Positions 7,562-15,659 of a stretch of 64,000 nucleotides of DNA are shown piece after piece. The notes under the pieces were generated by a model that had not been told where the DNA came from, did not search any database, and saw nothing but the letters and a program-made list of their open reading frames with translations. The position numbers and the translations under genes were made by a program. Origin of the DNA: Pseudenterobacter timonensis (lineage in GTDB: Bacteria > Pseudomonadota > Gammaproteobacteria > Enterobacterales > Enterobacteriaceae); the NCBI RefSeq assembly GCF_900021175.1, contig NZ_FCOP01000010.1, forward strand, positions 792,342-856,341, written 5' to 3'. Positions within the stretch are counted from its first letter, which is position 1. Every line of letters starts with the position of its first letter.

Positions 7562-8944
7562 ATGTCAGAGGAAAAGAACGGTGGCTTACTCTATGGCCTG
7601 GAGCAGCAGATCCCGCCGCTTCCGGCTTTTTTCAGCGCCCTGCAGCACGTGCTGGCCGGGCTGGTGGGGATTATTACCCCGCCGCTGATTATCGGCGCGG
7701 CGCTGGGGCTGGGCGACTGGCTGCCCTATTTGATCAGCATGTCGCTGCTGGCCTCCGGGATCGGCACCTTTTTACAGGCTAACCGCGCGTGGGGCATTGG
7801 CGCCGGGATGATCTGTATGCAGGGCACCAGCTTCGCCTTTCTCGGCGTGGCGATTGCCGGAGGAATGTGGGTTAAGGGGCAGGGCGGTACGCCGCAGGAT
7901 ATTATGGCGATGCTGTTTGGCGTCAACTTCATCGCCGCGCTGGTTCCCTGTATTGTCAGCCGCTTTATTGAACCGCTGAAGCGAATTTTTACCCCGGTCA
8001 TTACCGGCAGCGTGATTGCGCTTATCGGGATGAGCCTGATAAAAGTCAGCATCATTAACTGGTGCGGCGGGGAGCACGCCGCCACCTTTGCCAGCATGGA
8101 CAATATCGCGCTGGGCGCAGGGACGCTGGGCATCATCGTTCTGCTGAGTTGCGTGAAAAACCGCTGGCTGCGTCTTTCGTCGGTGGTCATCGGGATTGCT
8201 GTCGGCTGCGTCGCGGCGGCGCTGAGCGGCATGTTCCAGCTTAAACCGGTAGGGGATGTCTGGTTCCGCCTGCCGCAGCTTTTTCCGTTTGGATTTCAGT
8301 TCAACGGCGCCATCTTTTTGCCGATTGCGCTGGTGTCGCTGGTCTGTATTCTGGAAGCGGTTGGCGACCTGACGGCCAACAGCCTGATTTCACAGCAGTC
8401 GATCGATGACGGCGCCTTTCGCTCCCGGCTGAAAGGGGGCATTCTGGCAGACGGCATCAGCTGCATGGTGGCGGCGATGCTCTGCGCCTTTCCTAACACC
8501 ACCTTTGCGCAAAACAACGGCGTGATCCAGATGACCGGCGTCGCCAGCCGCTACGTCGGGCGCTACATCGGGGTGATTCTGATCCTGCTGGGCCTCTTTC
8601 CGCCGTTTGGCGAGATCCTGCGTCAGATCCCCGCCCCGGTGCTGGGCGGTGCGACGATGGTGATGTTTGGCTGCGTGGTGGCGGCGGGGATCCGCATTGT
8701 CACCCAGAAGCCGCTGACCCGCCGCGATATGCTGATTGTCGGGCTGGCATTTGGTTTTGGGCTCGGCATCGAGGCGGTCCCCGCGTTTCTGACCCATTTC
8801 CCGCCGATTGTCGGCAACCTGTTTGGTTCCGCAGCCACCTGCGGCGGGCTGGTGGCTATCGTTCTTAATCTGATTATCCCGGAAGAGAAACCGGCCGTTG
8901 AAACCAGTACAAGGAGCACGGATGATCGCGTTGAATCACTTTAA
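7562..8944 (+). CDS. hpxP: HpxP, purine (urate/xanthine) permease of the NCS2 family
   Basis: About 460 residues, with roughly 12-14 membrane helices, as in UraA/UapA-type nucleobase transporters. Family signatures are FGVNFIAALVPCIVSRFIEP and the QNNGVIQMTGVASRYVG segment, which contains the conserved Asn-Gly loop. ATG at 7562 is chosen because GGGA lies 8 nt upstream and the family's cytoplasmic tail is short; ATGs at 7553 and 7520 are also possible. hpxQ begins inside its last codons, so hpxPQT is one operon. In Klebsiella it is assigned to purine uptake for the hpx pathway; the exact substrate is inference. Confidence 0.88.
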   Translation: MSEEKNGGLLYGLEQQIPPLPAFFSALQHVLAGLVGIITPPLIIGAALGLGDWLPYLISMSLLASGIGTFLQANRAWGIGAGMICMQGTSFAFLGVAIAGGMWVKGQGGTPQDIMAMLFGVNFIAALVPCIVSRFIEPLKRIFTPVITGSVIALIGMSLIKVSIINWCGGEHAATFASMDNIALGAGTLGIIVLLSCVKNRWLRLSSVVIGIAVGCVAAALSGMFQLKPVGDVWFRLPQLFPFGFQFNGAIFLPIALVSLVCILEAVGDLTANSLISQQSIDDGAFRSRLKGGILADGISCMVAAMLCAFPNTTFAQNNGVIQMTGVASRYVGRYIGVILILLGLFPPFGEILRQIPAPVLGGATMVMFGCVVAAGIRIVTQKPLTRRDMLIVGLAFGFGLGIEAVPAFLTHFPPIVGNLFGSAATCGGLVAIVLNLIIPEEKPAVETSTRSTDDRVESL

Positions 8945-9422
8945 CCAGCTAAGCGGCCCGGAGGCCGCCGCCCTGCTGGCGCCCTGCGTGGCCATTCCCG
9001 GCTGGGCAAACGCGCTGGCTGACGGCCGCCCCTGGCGCACGCGAAGCGACCTGCTCCACGCCGCGAAGTATCTGATGCAGGCGTGGGGCGAAACGGAGCT
9101 GACCCAGGCGCTGAGCGCCCATCCGCGTATCGGTGAAAAACCGGCGGGGGAGCAGGCGCACGCGGCGCTCTCGCGGCAGGAGCAGGGAGACGTTAACGAG
9201 CGCGACGCCCGCCTGGCGCAGGCGCTGCGGGAGGGGAACGCGCGCTACGAGGCGCGATTTGGTCGGGTCTTTCTGATCCGCGCCAGAGGGCGCAGCGGGG
9301 AGGAAATTTTACAGGCGCTGTCGCGACGTTCAGGCAACAGCGAGAGGGAAGAAGTGCAGGAGGCGTTAGCGCAGCTGCGCGAAATCACGCTGCTCAGACT
9401 GGAAGGAGTCATTGGCGAATGA
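8922..9422 (+). CDS. hpxQ: HpxQ, OHCU decarboxylase
   Basis: The protein has 166 residues. It converts 2-oxo-4-hydroxy-4-carboxy-5-ureidoimidazoline to (S)-allantoin. The family's catalytic His lies in AHPRIGEKP (about residues 66-74), and the conserved NARYEARFGRVFLIRARGRS block follows. ATG at 8922 has AAGGAG five nt upstream and overlaps the end of hpxP by 23 bp; the in-frame start at 8898 lacks a ribosome site. It overlaps hpxT by ATGA. The three-gene operon therefore couples uptake with the two steps that follow urate hydroxylation. Confidence 0.93.
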   Translation: MIALNHFNQLSGPEAAALLAPCVAIPGWANALADGRPWRTRSDLLHAAKYLMQAWGETELTQALSAHPRIGEKPAGEQAHAALSRQEQGDVNERDARLAQALREGNARYEARFGRVFLIRARGRSGEEILQALSRRSGNSEREEVQEALAQLREITLLRLEGVIGE

Positions 9423-9745
9423 GTACCTTAAGCACGCATATTCTGGATATCTCCACTGGCCTGCCGGCAGAGGGGGTAAGGGTGGCGCTGGAGCGGGAGG
9501 GGGAGCAGATTGCCCACGGCGTGACCGATAAGAAAGGGCGCATCGGCGAGCTGGGCGCCGGGCCGCTGGCGGCGGGACGCTATCGGCTGATTGCCCTTAT
9601 CGGAGAGTGGTTTGACGCCAGCGGGCGGGAGACGCTCTATCCCTGCGCGCAGATCGATTTTGTTATCCGCGAGGCAGCAGATGAGCACTATCATCTGCCC
9701 TTCCTGATCGCCCCCGGCGGCTGGTCCACCTATCGCGGCAGCTGA
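9419..9745 (+). CDS. hpxT: HpxT, 5-hydroxyisourate hydrolase (transthyretin-related protein)
   Basis: The protein has 108 residues, the normal length of bacterial transthyretin-like hydrolases. It begins MSTLSTHILDISTGLPAEGV, with the active-site His near residue 7, and ends in YRGS, the C-terminal tetrapeptide signature of HIU hydrolases. It opens the ring of the HpxO product to give OHCU for HpxQ. Its ATG overlaps the hpxQ stop in ATGA, indicating translational coupling. There is no signal peptide, so it is cytoplasmic, unlike the periplasmic E. coli HiuH. No clear terminator separates it from the convergent guaD 39 bp away. Confidence 0.94.
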   Translation: MSTLSTHILDISTGLPAEGVRVALEREGEQIAHGVTDKKGRIGELGAGPLAAGRYRLIALIGEWFDASGRETLYPCAQIDFVIREAADEHYHLPFLIAPGGWSTYRGS

Positions 9746-9784
9746 CATCCCCCCGTTGGCACTGCTCACCGGGGCATCACCACG

Positions 9785-11101
9785 CTACTGCGCGGCATCT
9801 CCCCAGACGCGCTCGCCATTCACCCACGTCTCGCTGATATTGCGCTCATCCCCGAGGGTCATCAGCACGAACAGCTGCTCATAGATATCCTTGCAACGCC
9901 CGCTGCGTAACCGTTGCAGCGGCGTGACTGCCGGATCGATCGCCACAAAATCGGCCTCTTTGCCGGGCTGGAAATTACCAATCTTATCGTCCAGGCGCAG
10001 GGCGCGCGCGCCGCCGAGGGTGGCATGGTAGAACGCTTCGCTGGCGCGCAGGCGATAGCTTTGCAGCTGGCTCACCTTATAGGCCTCTCCGAGGGTGCGC
10101 AGCATGCTGAAGGTAGTCCCCGCGCCGACGTCGCTGCCGATCCCCAGCCGCACCCGCTTCTGCCAGCAGGTCGGTAAACGGAACAGGCCGCTGCCGAGAA
10201 AGAGGTTAGAGGTGGGGCAAAAGGCCACCGCCGAACCGGTATCATGCAGGCATTGCCACTCCGCGTCGGCCAGGTGGATACCGTGGGCGAAAACGCTGCG
10301 TTCGCCGGTCAGCCCGTAGTGGTGGTAGACGCCGAGATAGTGTTCATGCTCCGGCCACAGGCTTTTGACCCACGCCACTTCGTTGAGGTTTTCACTCAGA
10401 TGGGTATGCAGCCAAGTGTCGGGAAACTCGTCGCGCAGCTTCTGCACCGCCGCCAGCAGCTCCGGCGTCGAGGTGGGGGCGAAGCGTGGCGTAATGGCGT
10501 AGCCCAGACGGCCCCGCTGGTGCCAGCGCTGGATCAGCTCGCGGGTCTGCCGGTAGCTCTGCTCCGCGCTTTCGCTAAGGTAGTCCGGCGCGTGGCGGTC
10601 CATCATCACCTTTCCGGCCAGCAGGCGCATATTAAGACGCAGCGCTTCGCTGAACAGCGAGTCCACCGATTCAGGATGGAGGGTGCAAAAGACCAGCGCG
10701 GTGGTGGTGCCGTGGCTCAGCAGCTGGCTTATAAAAAACTGCGCGATCTCCGCGGCGTAAGCGGCGTCGGCAAACTGGCTCTCCACCGGGAAGGTGTAGG
10801 TGGTCAGCCACTCCAGCAGCTGTTCGCCAAAGGCGCCGATCATCTCGGTTTGCGGATAGTGCACGTGCGCATCAACAAAGCCCGGCATCAGCAGCTTGCC
10901 GCGCAGATCGCGATAGCCTTTGAGGGGGTGCAGATACTGTTCGCCCTCCTGCCACGGCAGCAGCGCTTCGATACGCCCGTCCCGCAGAAACAGCACGCCG
11001 TCCTCCAGATAGCGCGCGTGGCGGGCGATATCGTCAGCGCTGTCGGCGACGGCGGCGATATCGAAAAATGCGCCGCGAATGGCGGTATGGTACTCCATCA
11101 T
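9785..11101 (-). CDS. guaD: Guanine deaminase
   Basis: The protein has 438 residues of the amidohydrolase superfamily. It has the metal-binding PGFVDAHVHYPQ motif (about residues 73-84), the TTTALVF strand, HTHLSEN, and FAHGIHLADAEW with the later FCPTSN and GIGSDVGAGTTFSM motifs typical of guanine deaminases. It converts guanine to xanthine and feeds the hpx route. Two ATGs are in tandem (11101 and 11098). An element close to the sigma-54 consensus lies 37 bp upstream, so expression probably rises under nitrogen limitation. It stands alone between convergent hpxT and upstream hpxC. Confidence 0.93.
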   Translation of the reverse strand: MMEYHTAIRGAFFDIAAVADSADDIARHARYLEDGVLFLRDGRIEALLPWQEGEQYLHPLKGYRDLRGKLLMPGFVDAHVHYPQTEMIGAFGEQLLEWLTTYTFPVESQFADAAYAAEIAQFFISQLLSHGTTTALVFCTLHPESVDSLFSEALRLNMRLLAGKVMMDRHAPDYLSESAEQSYRQTRELIQRWHQRGRLGYAITPRFAPTSTPELLAAVQKLRDEFPDTWLHTHLSENLNEVAWVKSLWPEHEHYLGVYHHYGLTGERSVFAHGIHLADAEWQCLHDTGSAVAFCPTSNLFLGSGLFRLPTCWQKRVRLGIGSDVGAGTTFSMLRTLGEAYKVSQLQSYRLRASEAFYHATLGGARALRLDDKIGNFQPGKEADFVAIDPAVTPLQRLRSGRCKDIYEQLFVLMTLGDERNISETWVNGERVWGDAAQ

Positions 11102-11137
11102 TATCTCTGTCCTGGGCGTTAGCGAAAAAAGAGACTG

Positions 11138-11153
11138 AGCAAGATTGATGCCA
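11138..11153 (-). promoter_or_regulatory. Sigma-54-like promoter of guaD
   Basis: On the minus strand, TGGCAT-N5-TTGC matches the consensus TGGCAC-N5-TTGC except for one base. It is 37 bp upstream of the guaD ATG, leaving a normal leader length after the -12 element. Confidence 0.6.
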
Positions 11154-11166
11154 GTCCCGGGGAGAA

Positions 11167-11191
11167 GCGCCGCGACGCGAGGCCGCGGCGC
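11167..11191 (-). terminator. GC-rich hairpin after hpxC
   Basis: A perfect 8-bp stem, GCGCCGCG and CGCGGCGC around a 9-nt loop, begins 9 nt after the hpxC stop codon. No T-tract follows, so it may stabilise the mRNA 3' end or help a Rho-dependent stop rather than act as a strong intrinsic terminator. Confidence 0.4.
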
Positions 11192-11199
11192 AGGCAGCC

Positions 11200-12687
11200 T
11201 TACTCTTTCTGGGGGAGGGGGCTAAACCCGGCGGCGGTCACCGCGCGCTCGTCGCGGGCAATCCAGCGGTAGGCGACGCCGCTCAGGAAAACGCCGATGA
11301 ACCAGCTGAAGTTCGCCACCTCATGCAGCGCCGGAATGAAACTGATGACCAGCCCAACGGCGACGGAGGGGATCAGCGCGGCGATCGCCTTTGGGTTAAA
11401 GCCGTTGCGGTACCAGTATTTCCCCGCTGGCGTATCGTTGAAGAGATCGTTAACCGAAACCTGGCCGCGCTTAATCAGGTAGAAGTCCACCAGCAGGATG
11501 CCGAACAGGGGGCCGATAAAGGCGCCCAGCACGTCGAGGGTGTAGTGGATCAGCTCCGGTGAGTTAAAGAGGTTCCACGGCGTCAGCAGAATGGAGCCCA
11601 CGGCGGCAATCATCCCCCCGGTGCGGAAGCTGATTTTCTGCGGCGAGCAGTTAGAGAAATCGAACGCCGGGGAGACAAAGTTCGCCACGATGTTGATGCC
11701 GATGGTGGCGATAATCATGGTCAACAGGCCAATGGCGACCGCCAGGTCGTTACCCACGCGGCTGACGGTCTCGATGGGGTCGGTGATCATGCGGCCAAAG
11801 AGCGACTGGGTGCCGGAGACAATTACCACGGTGACCACGGAAAAGAGCAGAAAGTTGAACGGCAGGCCCCAGCGGTTGCCGCGGCGGATCTCCCCCATGC
11901 TTTTCCCGTAGCGCGAGAAATCGCCAAAGTTGAGCAGGGGGCCGGAGAAGTAGGAGACCACCAGCGCGGTGGCGGTGATCATCTGCCAGGTCTGATCCCC
12001 GGTGCTCAGGGATTTGCTGGCGAGGGTAAAGGAGATCCCGTCGACACCGGTTTTGTATACAATCCAGCCCGCCAGCGCCAGCATCACCACGTAGACCGCC
12101 GGTCCGGCGATATCGATAAAGCGCTTGATGGCGTTCATCCCGTGCCAGAAGACCATCGCCTGCAGCAGCCACATGGCGGAGAAGCAGAGCCAGCCGAGCA
12201 GCGAGAGGCCGAGGAAGTGGCTTTCAGTAAGCGGCGCCAGCGACGGCCAGAACTTCAGCAGCACCAGCATCAGCGCGTTAGCGGCCAGATAGGTCTGGAT
12301 GCCGTACCACGCGAAGGCGATAAGCCCGCGGATCACCGCCGGAATATTGGCCCCGAACACGCCAAACGCCTGGCGGCAGATGACCGCGTACGGCACGCCC
12401 GCCATCTGGCTCGGCTTCGCCACCAGATTGGCGCAGAGCTGGACGATACAGATCCCCACCAGCAGACAGAGCAGCACCTGCCAGCTCGCCAGCCCGAGCG
12501 TAAAGAAGCTCGCGGCCACCACGTAGCCCCCCATGCTGTGTACATCCGACATCCAGAAAGAAAAGATGTTGTACCAGCTCCAGTTCTGATCCCGCGTCGG
12601 CGCCAGATCCTCATTACAAAGCCGTGGGCTGTATCCAGCGTGGGGATCAGCGGCCTTTACCTGATGTGTTGTTTGTCTGTTTGGCAT
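11200..12687 (-). CDS. hpxC: HpxC, allantoin permease (NCS1 family)
   Basis: The protein has 495 residues and about 12 membrane helices. The family signature near residues 31-57 is present (PTRDQNWSWYNIFSFWMSD), as is the AFAWYGIQTYLAANAL segment shared by PucI/FurE/Mhp1-type hydantoin and allantoin transporters. It is divergent from hpxSAB, which encodes the regulator and the first allantoin enzymes. The ribosome site AGGAG lies about 6 nt before ATG 12687. It imports allantoin from the medium as a nitrogen source. A second import route in the same locus is the hpxFGHI ABC system. Confidence 0.92.
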   Translation of the reverse strand: MPNRQTTHQVKAADPHAGYSPRLCNEDLAPTRDQNWSWYNIFSFWMSDVHSMGGYVVAASFFTLGLASWQVLLCLLVGICIVQLCANLVAKPSQMAGVPYAVICRQAFGVFGANIPAVIRGLIAFAWYGIQTYLAANALMLVLLKFWPSLAPLTESHFLGLSLLGWLCFSAMWLLQAMVFWHGMNAIKRFIDIAGPAVYVVMLALAGWIVYKTGVDGISFTLASKSLSTGDQTWQMITATALVVSYFSGPLLNFGDFSRYGKSMGEIRRGNRWGLPFNFLLFSVVTVVIVSGTQSLFGRMITDPIETVSRVGNDLAVAIGLLTMIIATIGINIVANFVSPAFDFSNCSPQKISFRTGGMIAAVGSILLTPWNLFNSPELIHYTLDVLGAFIGPLFGILLVDFYLIKRGQVSVNDLFNDTPAGKYWYRNGFNPKAIAALIPSVAVGLVISFIPALHEVANFSWFIGVFLSGVAYRWIARDERAVTAAGFSPLPQKE

Positions 12688-12775
12688 GAAACCTGCTCCT
12701 GTAAATGAAAACCCGTTGAAGGGGATGCCTGAGGCTGTTGCAGGATCCAGGCCAGGGCGGTTCGTTTTGTATGCA

Positions 12776-12831
12776 GAATTTGAATGTTATGTATACGGTT
12801 CGCTGCCCATACGACAAAACCGGAGTGGTTA
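12776..12831. promoter_or_regulatory. hpxC-hpxS divergent promoter region with GTATAC element
   Basis: The 144-bp intergenic region carries a perfect 6-bp palindrome, GTATAC, at about 12791-12796, with a related TTGTATGC about 25 bp to its left. A further CGTATAC occurs just inside hpxA (about 13559-13565). GntR/FadR regulators often bind TATAC-type palindromes, so these are candidate HpxS half-sites. No strong -35/-10 pair stands out. Confidence 0.3.
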
Positions 12832-13548
12832 ATGAGCAATCCACATCGTCTGCAGGCCGCATCAGGGCTGCATGAAAAAGATGACGCTATCTGTCAGGCG
12901 CTGATGACCGCCATCGTTGAGCATCAGCTGCCGCCGGGCAGCAAACTGCCGGAAGAGGCGCTGGCGGAGGTGTTTGGCGTGAGCCGCACCGGGATCAGAA
13001 AGGTGCTGCAACGACTCGCAACTGTGCAAATGGTCACCCTGACGCCCAAACGTGGTGCACAGGTCGCCAGCCCGACGGTGGAGGAGGCGCGGGAGATCTT
13101 TCGTACCCGCACGCTGCTGGAGGTGGCCAATCTGCCGGACGTGCTGGCCCGCTGCCAGCCGCCGCATCTGGCGGCGCTGGAGACGATCATTCGTCTGGAG
13201 CAGCAGGCACACGAACGTTATGACGGCGCGGCGGCGATTCGCTACTCCGCTGAGTTTCATATCCAGCTGCAGGCGATTGCCGGTAACCAGGTGCTCACCG
13301 ATATGGTGACCCGCCTGAGCCAGCGCTCTTCTTTAGTAATTGCGGCGTGGGGATCGCCGTGGCGTCAGGGCTGCCGCTGCGACGATCACGAAAGCCTGCT
13401 TCCGCTGCTGCGGGAGAGGGCGCTGCAGCCTTTGAGCGACGCCTTAACGCACCATTTTAACGACATTGTCGCCAGCCTCCGCTTCGAGCGTTCTGGCGTC
13501 ACCTTGCCTGATTTTGCCCGGCTGTTTGCCGGTTATAAGGAGCCGTAA
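12832..13548 (+). CDS. hpxS: HpxS, GntR-family (FadR subfamily) regulator of allantoin genes
   Basis: The protein has 238 residues. It has an N-terminal GntR winged HTH (LPPGSKLPEEALAEVFGVSRTGIRKVLQRL) and an all-helical FCD effector domain, with the metal-binding Asp/His pattern of the family around AEFHIQLQAIAGN. ATG at 12832 is chosen: GGAG lies 6 nt upstream, while the more upstream in-frame ATG at 12784 would encode unrelated residues. It is the first gene of hpxSAB; its TAA overlaps the hpxA ATG by one base. In Klebsiella, HpxS controls hpxSAB and hpxC; the effector is probably an allantoin-related metabolite. Confidence 0.88.
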   Translation: MSNPHRLQAASGLHEKDDAICQALMTAIVEHQLPPGSKLPEEALAEVFGVSRTGIRKVLQRLATVQMVTLTPKRGAQVASPTVEEAREIFRTRTLLEVANLPDVLARCQPPHLAALETIIRLEQQAHERYDGAAAIRYSAEFHIQLQAIAGNQVLTDMVTRLSQRSSLVIAAWGSPWRQGCRCDDHESLLPLLRERALQPLSDALTHHFNDIVASLRFERSGVTLPDFARLFAGYKEP

Positions 13549-14291
13549 TGCGCGCTGTTCGTATACAGGTGATTAATCCCAACACCAGCCTCGGGATGAC
13601 GGAAACCATCGGCGCCGCCGCCAGGGCGGTGGCCGCGCCGGGAACCGAGATCCTGGCGGTCTGCCCCGGCGAGGGGGTGCCTTCCATTGAGGGCCACTTT
13701 GATGAAGCCATCGCCGCCGTCGGCGTGCTGGAGCAGATCCGGGCCGGTCGCCAGCAGGGAGTGGATGGGCACGTGATCGCCTGCTTTGGCGATCCCGGCC
13801 TGCTGGCGGCGCGCGAGCTGGCGCAGGGGCCGGTGGTGGGGATCGCGGAAGCGGCGATGCATATGGCGACGCTGGTGGCGACCCGGTTTTCTGTGGTGAC
13901 CACCCTGCCGCGAACGTTGATTATCGCCCGCCACCTGCTGCGCCAGTACGGTTTTCACGACCACTGCGCGGCGCTGCACGCCATTGATCTGCCGGTGCTG
14001 GCGCTGGAGGACGGCAGCGGCCTGGCGCAGGAGAAGGTACGGGCGCGCTGTATCCGGGCGCTCCGGGAGGATGGCTGCGGGGCGATCGTCCTCGGCTGCG
14101 GCGGGATGGCGACGCTCGCGCAGGCGCTGACCCGCGAGCTGGGCGTGCCGGTGATCGATGGCATCAGCGCGGCGGTCAAAATGGTTGAATCGCTGGTGGC
14201 CCTTGGCCTGTCGACCAGCAAGCAGGGCGATTTGGCTTTTCCGGAAGCGAAGGCGTTAAGCGGCAAATATCAGACATTAAATTCATTCTAA
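13548..14291 (+). CDS. hpxA: HpxA, allantoin racemase
   Basis: The protein has 247 residues of the Asp/Glu/hydantoin racemase family. The two catalytic cysteines lie in GHVIACFGDPGLLAARE (about residue 79) and GAIVLGCGGMA (about residue 184). The start INPNTS motif is typical of hydantoin racemases. It interconverts (R)- and (S)-allantoin so that allantoin of either origin can be used by HpxB. The ATG shares a base with the hpxS stop, and AAGGAG lies about 5 nt upstream. hpxB starts 14 bp after its stop. Confidence 0.93.
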   Translation: MRAVRIQVINPNTSLGMTETIGAAARAVAAPGTEILAVCPGEGVPSIEGHFDEAIAAVGVLEQIRAGRQQGVDGHVIACFGDPGLLAARELAQGPVVGIAEAAMHMATLVATRFSVVTTLPRTLIIARHLLRQYGFHDHCAALHAIDLPVLALEDGSGLAQEKVRARCIRALREDGCGAIVLGCGGMATLAQALTRELGVPVIDGISAAVKMVESLVALGLSTSKQGDLAFPEAKALSGKYQTLNSF

Positions 14292-14305
14292 ACAGGAGGT
14301 GGCAG

Positions 14306-15241
14306 ATGGCGTTTCTGGCAGAGGATTATCCGCGTGACCTGCGCGGCTACGGGGGAGAGCCGCCGCACGCGCGCTGGCCGGGTAACGCGCGGATTGCCGT
14401 GCAGTTTGTCCTTAACTACGAGGAGGGGGCGGAAAATCATATCCTGCACGGGGATGCGGGCTCCGAGCAGTTTTTGTCCGATATTATCGGCGCCGCCAGC
14501 TACCCCGACCGCCATATGTCGATGGACTCTTTATATGAGTACGGCAGCCGCGCCGGTTTCTGGCGCATCCACCGGGAGTTCAGCCGACGCGGACTCCCGC
14601 TGACGGTGTTCGGCGTGGCGATGGCGCTGGCGCGCCATCCCGATGTGGTGGAGGCGATCAAGGCGGCCAACTATGACGTGGTGAGCCACGGCTGGCGCTG
14701 GATCCACTATCAGGGTATGTCCGTCGAGCAGGAGCGGGAGCATCTTTATAAAGCGGTGCAGGTATTAACCGACCTTTTCGGCAGGCCGCCCACCGGCTGG
14801 TACACCGGACGTGACAGCCCGAACACCCGCCAACTGGTGGCGGAGCATGGCGGCTTTGATTACGACAGCGACTACTATGGCGACGACCTCCCTTTCTGGA
14901 GCGAGGTGACCTGCAGCGACGGCACCCGCAAGCCGCACCTGATTGTGCCTTATACCCTCGATGCCAACGATATGCGCTTTGCCACCGCGCAGGGCTTCAA
15001 TACCGCCGAGCAGTTTTATACCTACCTGAAGGACAGTTTTGATGTGCTCTATCAGGAGGGCGAGGATGCGCCGAAGATGATGTCCGTCGGCATGCACTGC
15101 CGTCTGCTGGGGCGTCCGGGGCGTTTTCGCGCCCTGCAGCGCTTCCTCGATTATCTGGAGCAGCACGACAGGGTGTGGGTCTGCACCCGCCAGCAGATAG
15201 CGGACCACTGGCGCGCGGTCCATCCCTGGCAGCAGAAATAA
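14306..15241 (+). CDS. hpxB: HpxB, allantoinase (polysaccharide-deacetylase/PuuE type)
   Basis: The protein has 311 residues. It belongs to the metal-independent PuuE allantoinases with a carbohydrate-esterase 4 fold, not to the amidohydrolase-type AllB of E. coli. Typical segments are FVLNYEEGAENHILHGD, EYGSRAGFWRIHREF, DVVSHGWRWIHYQ and GWYTGRDSPNTR. It hydrolyses allantoin to allantoate, the substrate of HpxK. A strong ribosome site AGGAGGTG lies 5 nt before ATG. An intrinsic terminator follows directly, ending the hpxSAB operon. Confidence 0.94.
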   Translation: MAFLAEDYPRDLRGYGGEPPHARWPGNARIAVQFVLNYEEGAENHILHGDAGSEQFLSDIIGAASYPDRHMSMDSLYEYGSRAGFWRIHREFSRRGLPLTVFGVAMALARHPDVVEAIKAANYDVVSHGWRWIHYQGMSVEQEREHLYKAVQVLTDLFGRPPTGWYTGRDSPNTRQLVAEHGGFDYDSDYYGDDLPFWSEVTCSDGTRKPHLIVPYTLDANDMRFATAQGFNTAEQFYTYLKDSFDVLYQEGEDAPKMMSVGMHCRLLGRPGRFRALQRFLDYLEQHDRVWVCTRQQIADHWRAVHPWQQK

Positions 15242-15242
15242 C

Positions 15243-15274
15243 AGCGTTCCTCCCCGGGCGGGGAGGCGCTTTTT
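15243..15274 (+). terminator. Intrinsic terminator of hpxSAB
   Basis: CCTCCCC-GGGC-GGGGAGG forms a 7-bp GC stem, extended by AGCG/CGCT across a 2-nt bulge, and is followed by TTTTT. It begins 2 nt after the hpxB stop and touches the end of the convergent hpxZ gene. Confidence 0.85.
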
Positions 15275-15659
15275 AGCTCATCAGGCTGACCTGGGCGGCA
15301 ACGATGCGCCAGCCGACGGGGAAACGCACCCAGGTCTGCTGCTGGCGGCCAGTCCGCTCGCTCCCCTCCCGGGTAAATTCGGTGCTGCACACCGCGTAAT
15401 CCTCTCCGAAGGTGGTGATGGTGGTGCGCTGTAGCTCGCGCTGTAGCCCGGCGGCGGGGCGGGCGGCGCGAAAGGCGCGAATTTCCTCGATGCCGTAGAG
15501 ATTCTCCCCGGCGCCCAGCCGCACCGTGCGCGGATCGTGCCAGAATAACGCATCCAGCACCGCGATATCATTACTCACCAGCGCCGCCTCATAGCGGTAA
15601 AACGCCGCCGCCACCTCGGCGAGAACGTGTGGCTGGTTTATCTGCTCCTGATTAATCAT
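15273..15659 (-). CDS. hpxZ: HpxZ, AtzH-like NTF2-fold protein (DUF3225)
   Basis: The protein has 128 residues, the usual length for the family. Features are MINQEQINQPHVLAEVAAAF, HDPRTVRLGAGENLYG and a C-terminal TWVRFPVGWRIVAAQVS strand, as in SnoaL/NTF2-like folds. It overlaps hpxY by ATGA. AtzH, a relative from the cyanuric-acid pathway, pairs with an amidase (AtzF-type), and the same pairing with HpxY is seen here. The catalytic role in Klebsiella is not established; with HpxX and HpxY it is placed between oxalurate and oxamate. Function is inference from context. Confidence 0.85.
   Translation of the reverse strand: MINQEQINQPHVLAEVAAAFYRYEAALVSNDIAVLDALFWHDPRTVRLGAGENLYGIEEIRAFRAARPAAGLQRELQRTTITTFGEDYAVCSTEFTREGSERTGRQQQTWVRFPVGWRIVAAQVSLMS

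Noticed and set aside
12735..12757. Sigma-54 promoter for hpxC
   Set aside because: The best match (TGGCCT-N5-CTGC on the minus strand) deviates at three positions of ten, too weak to call.
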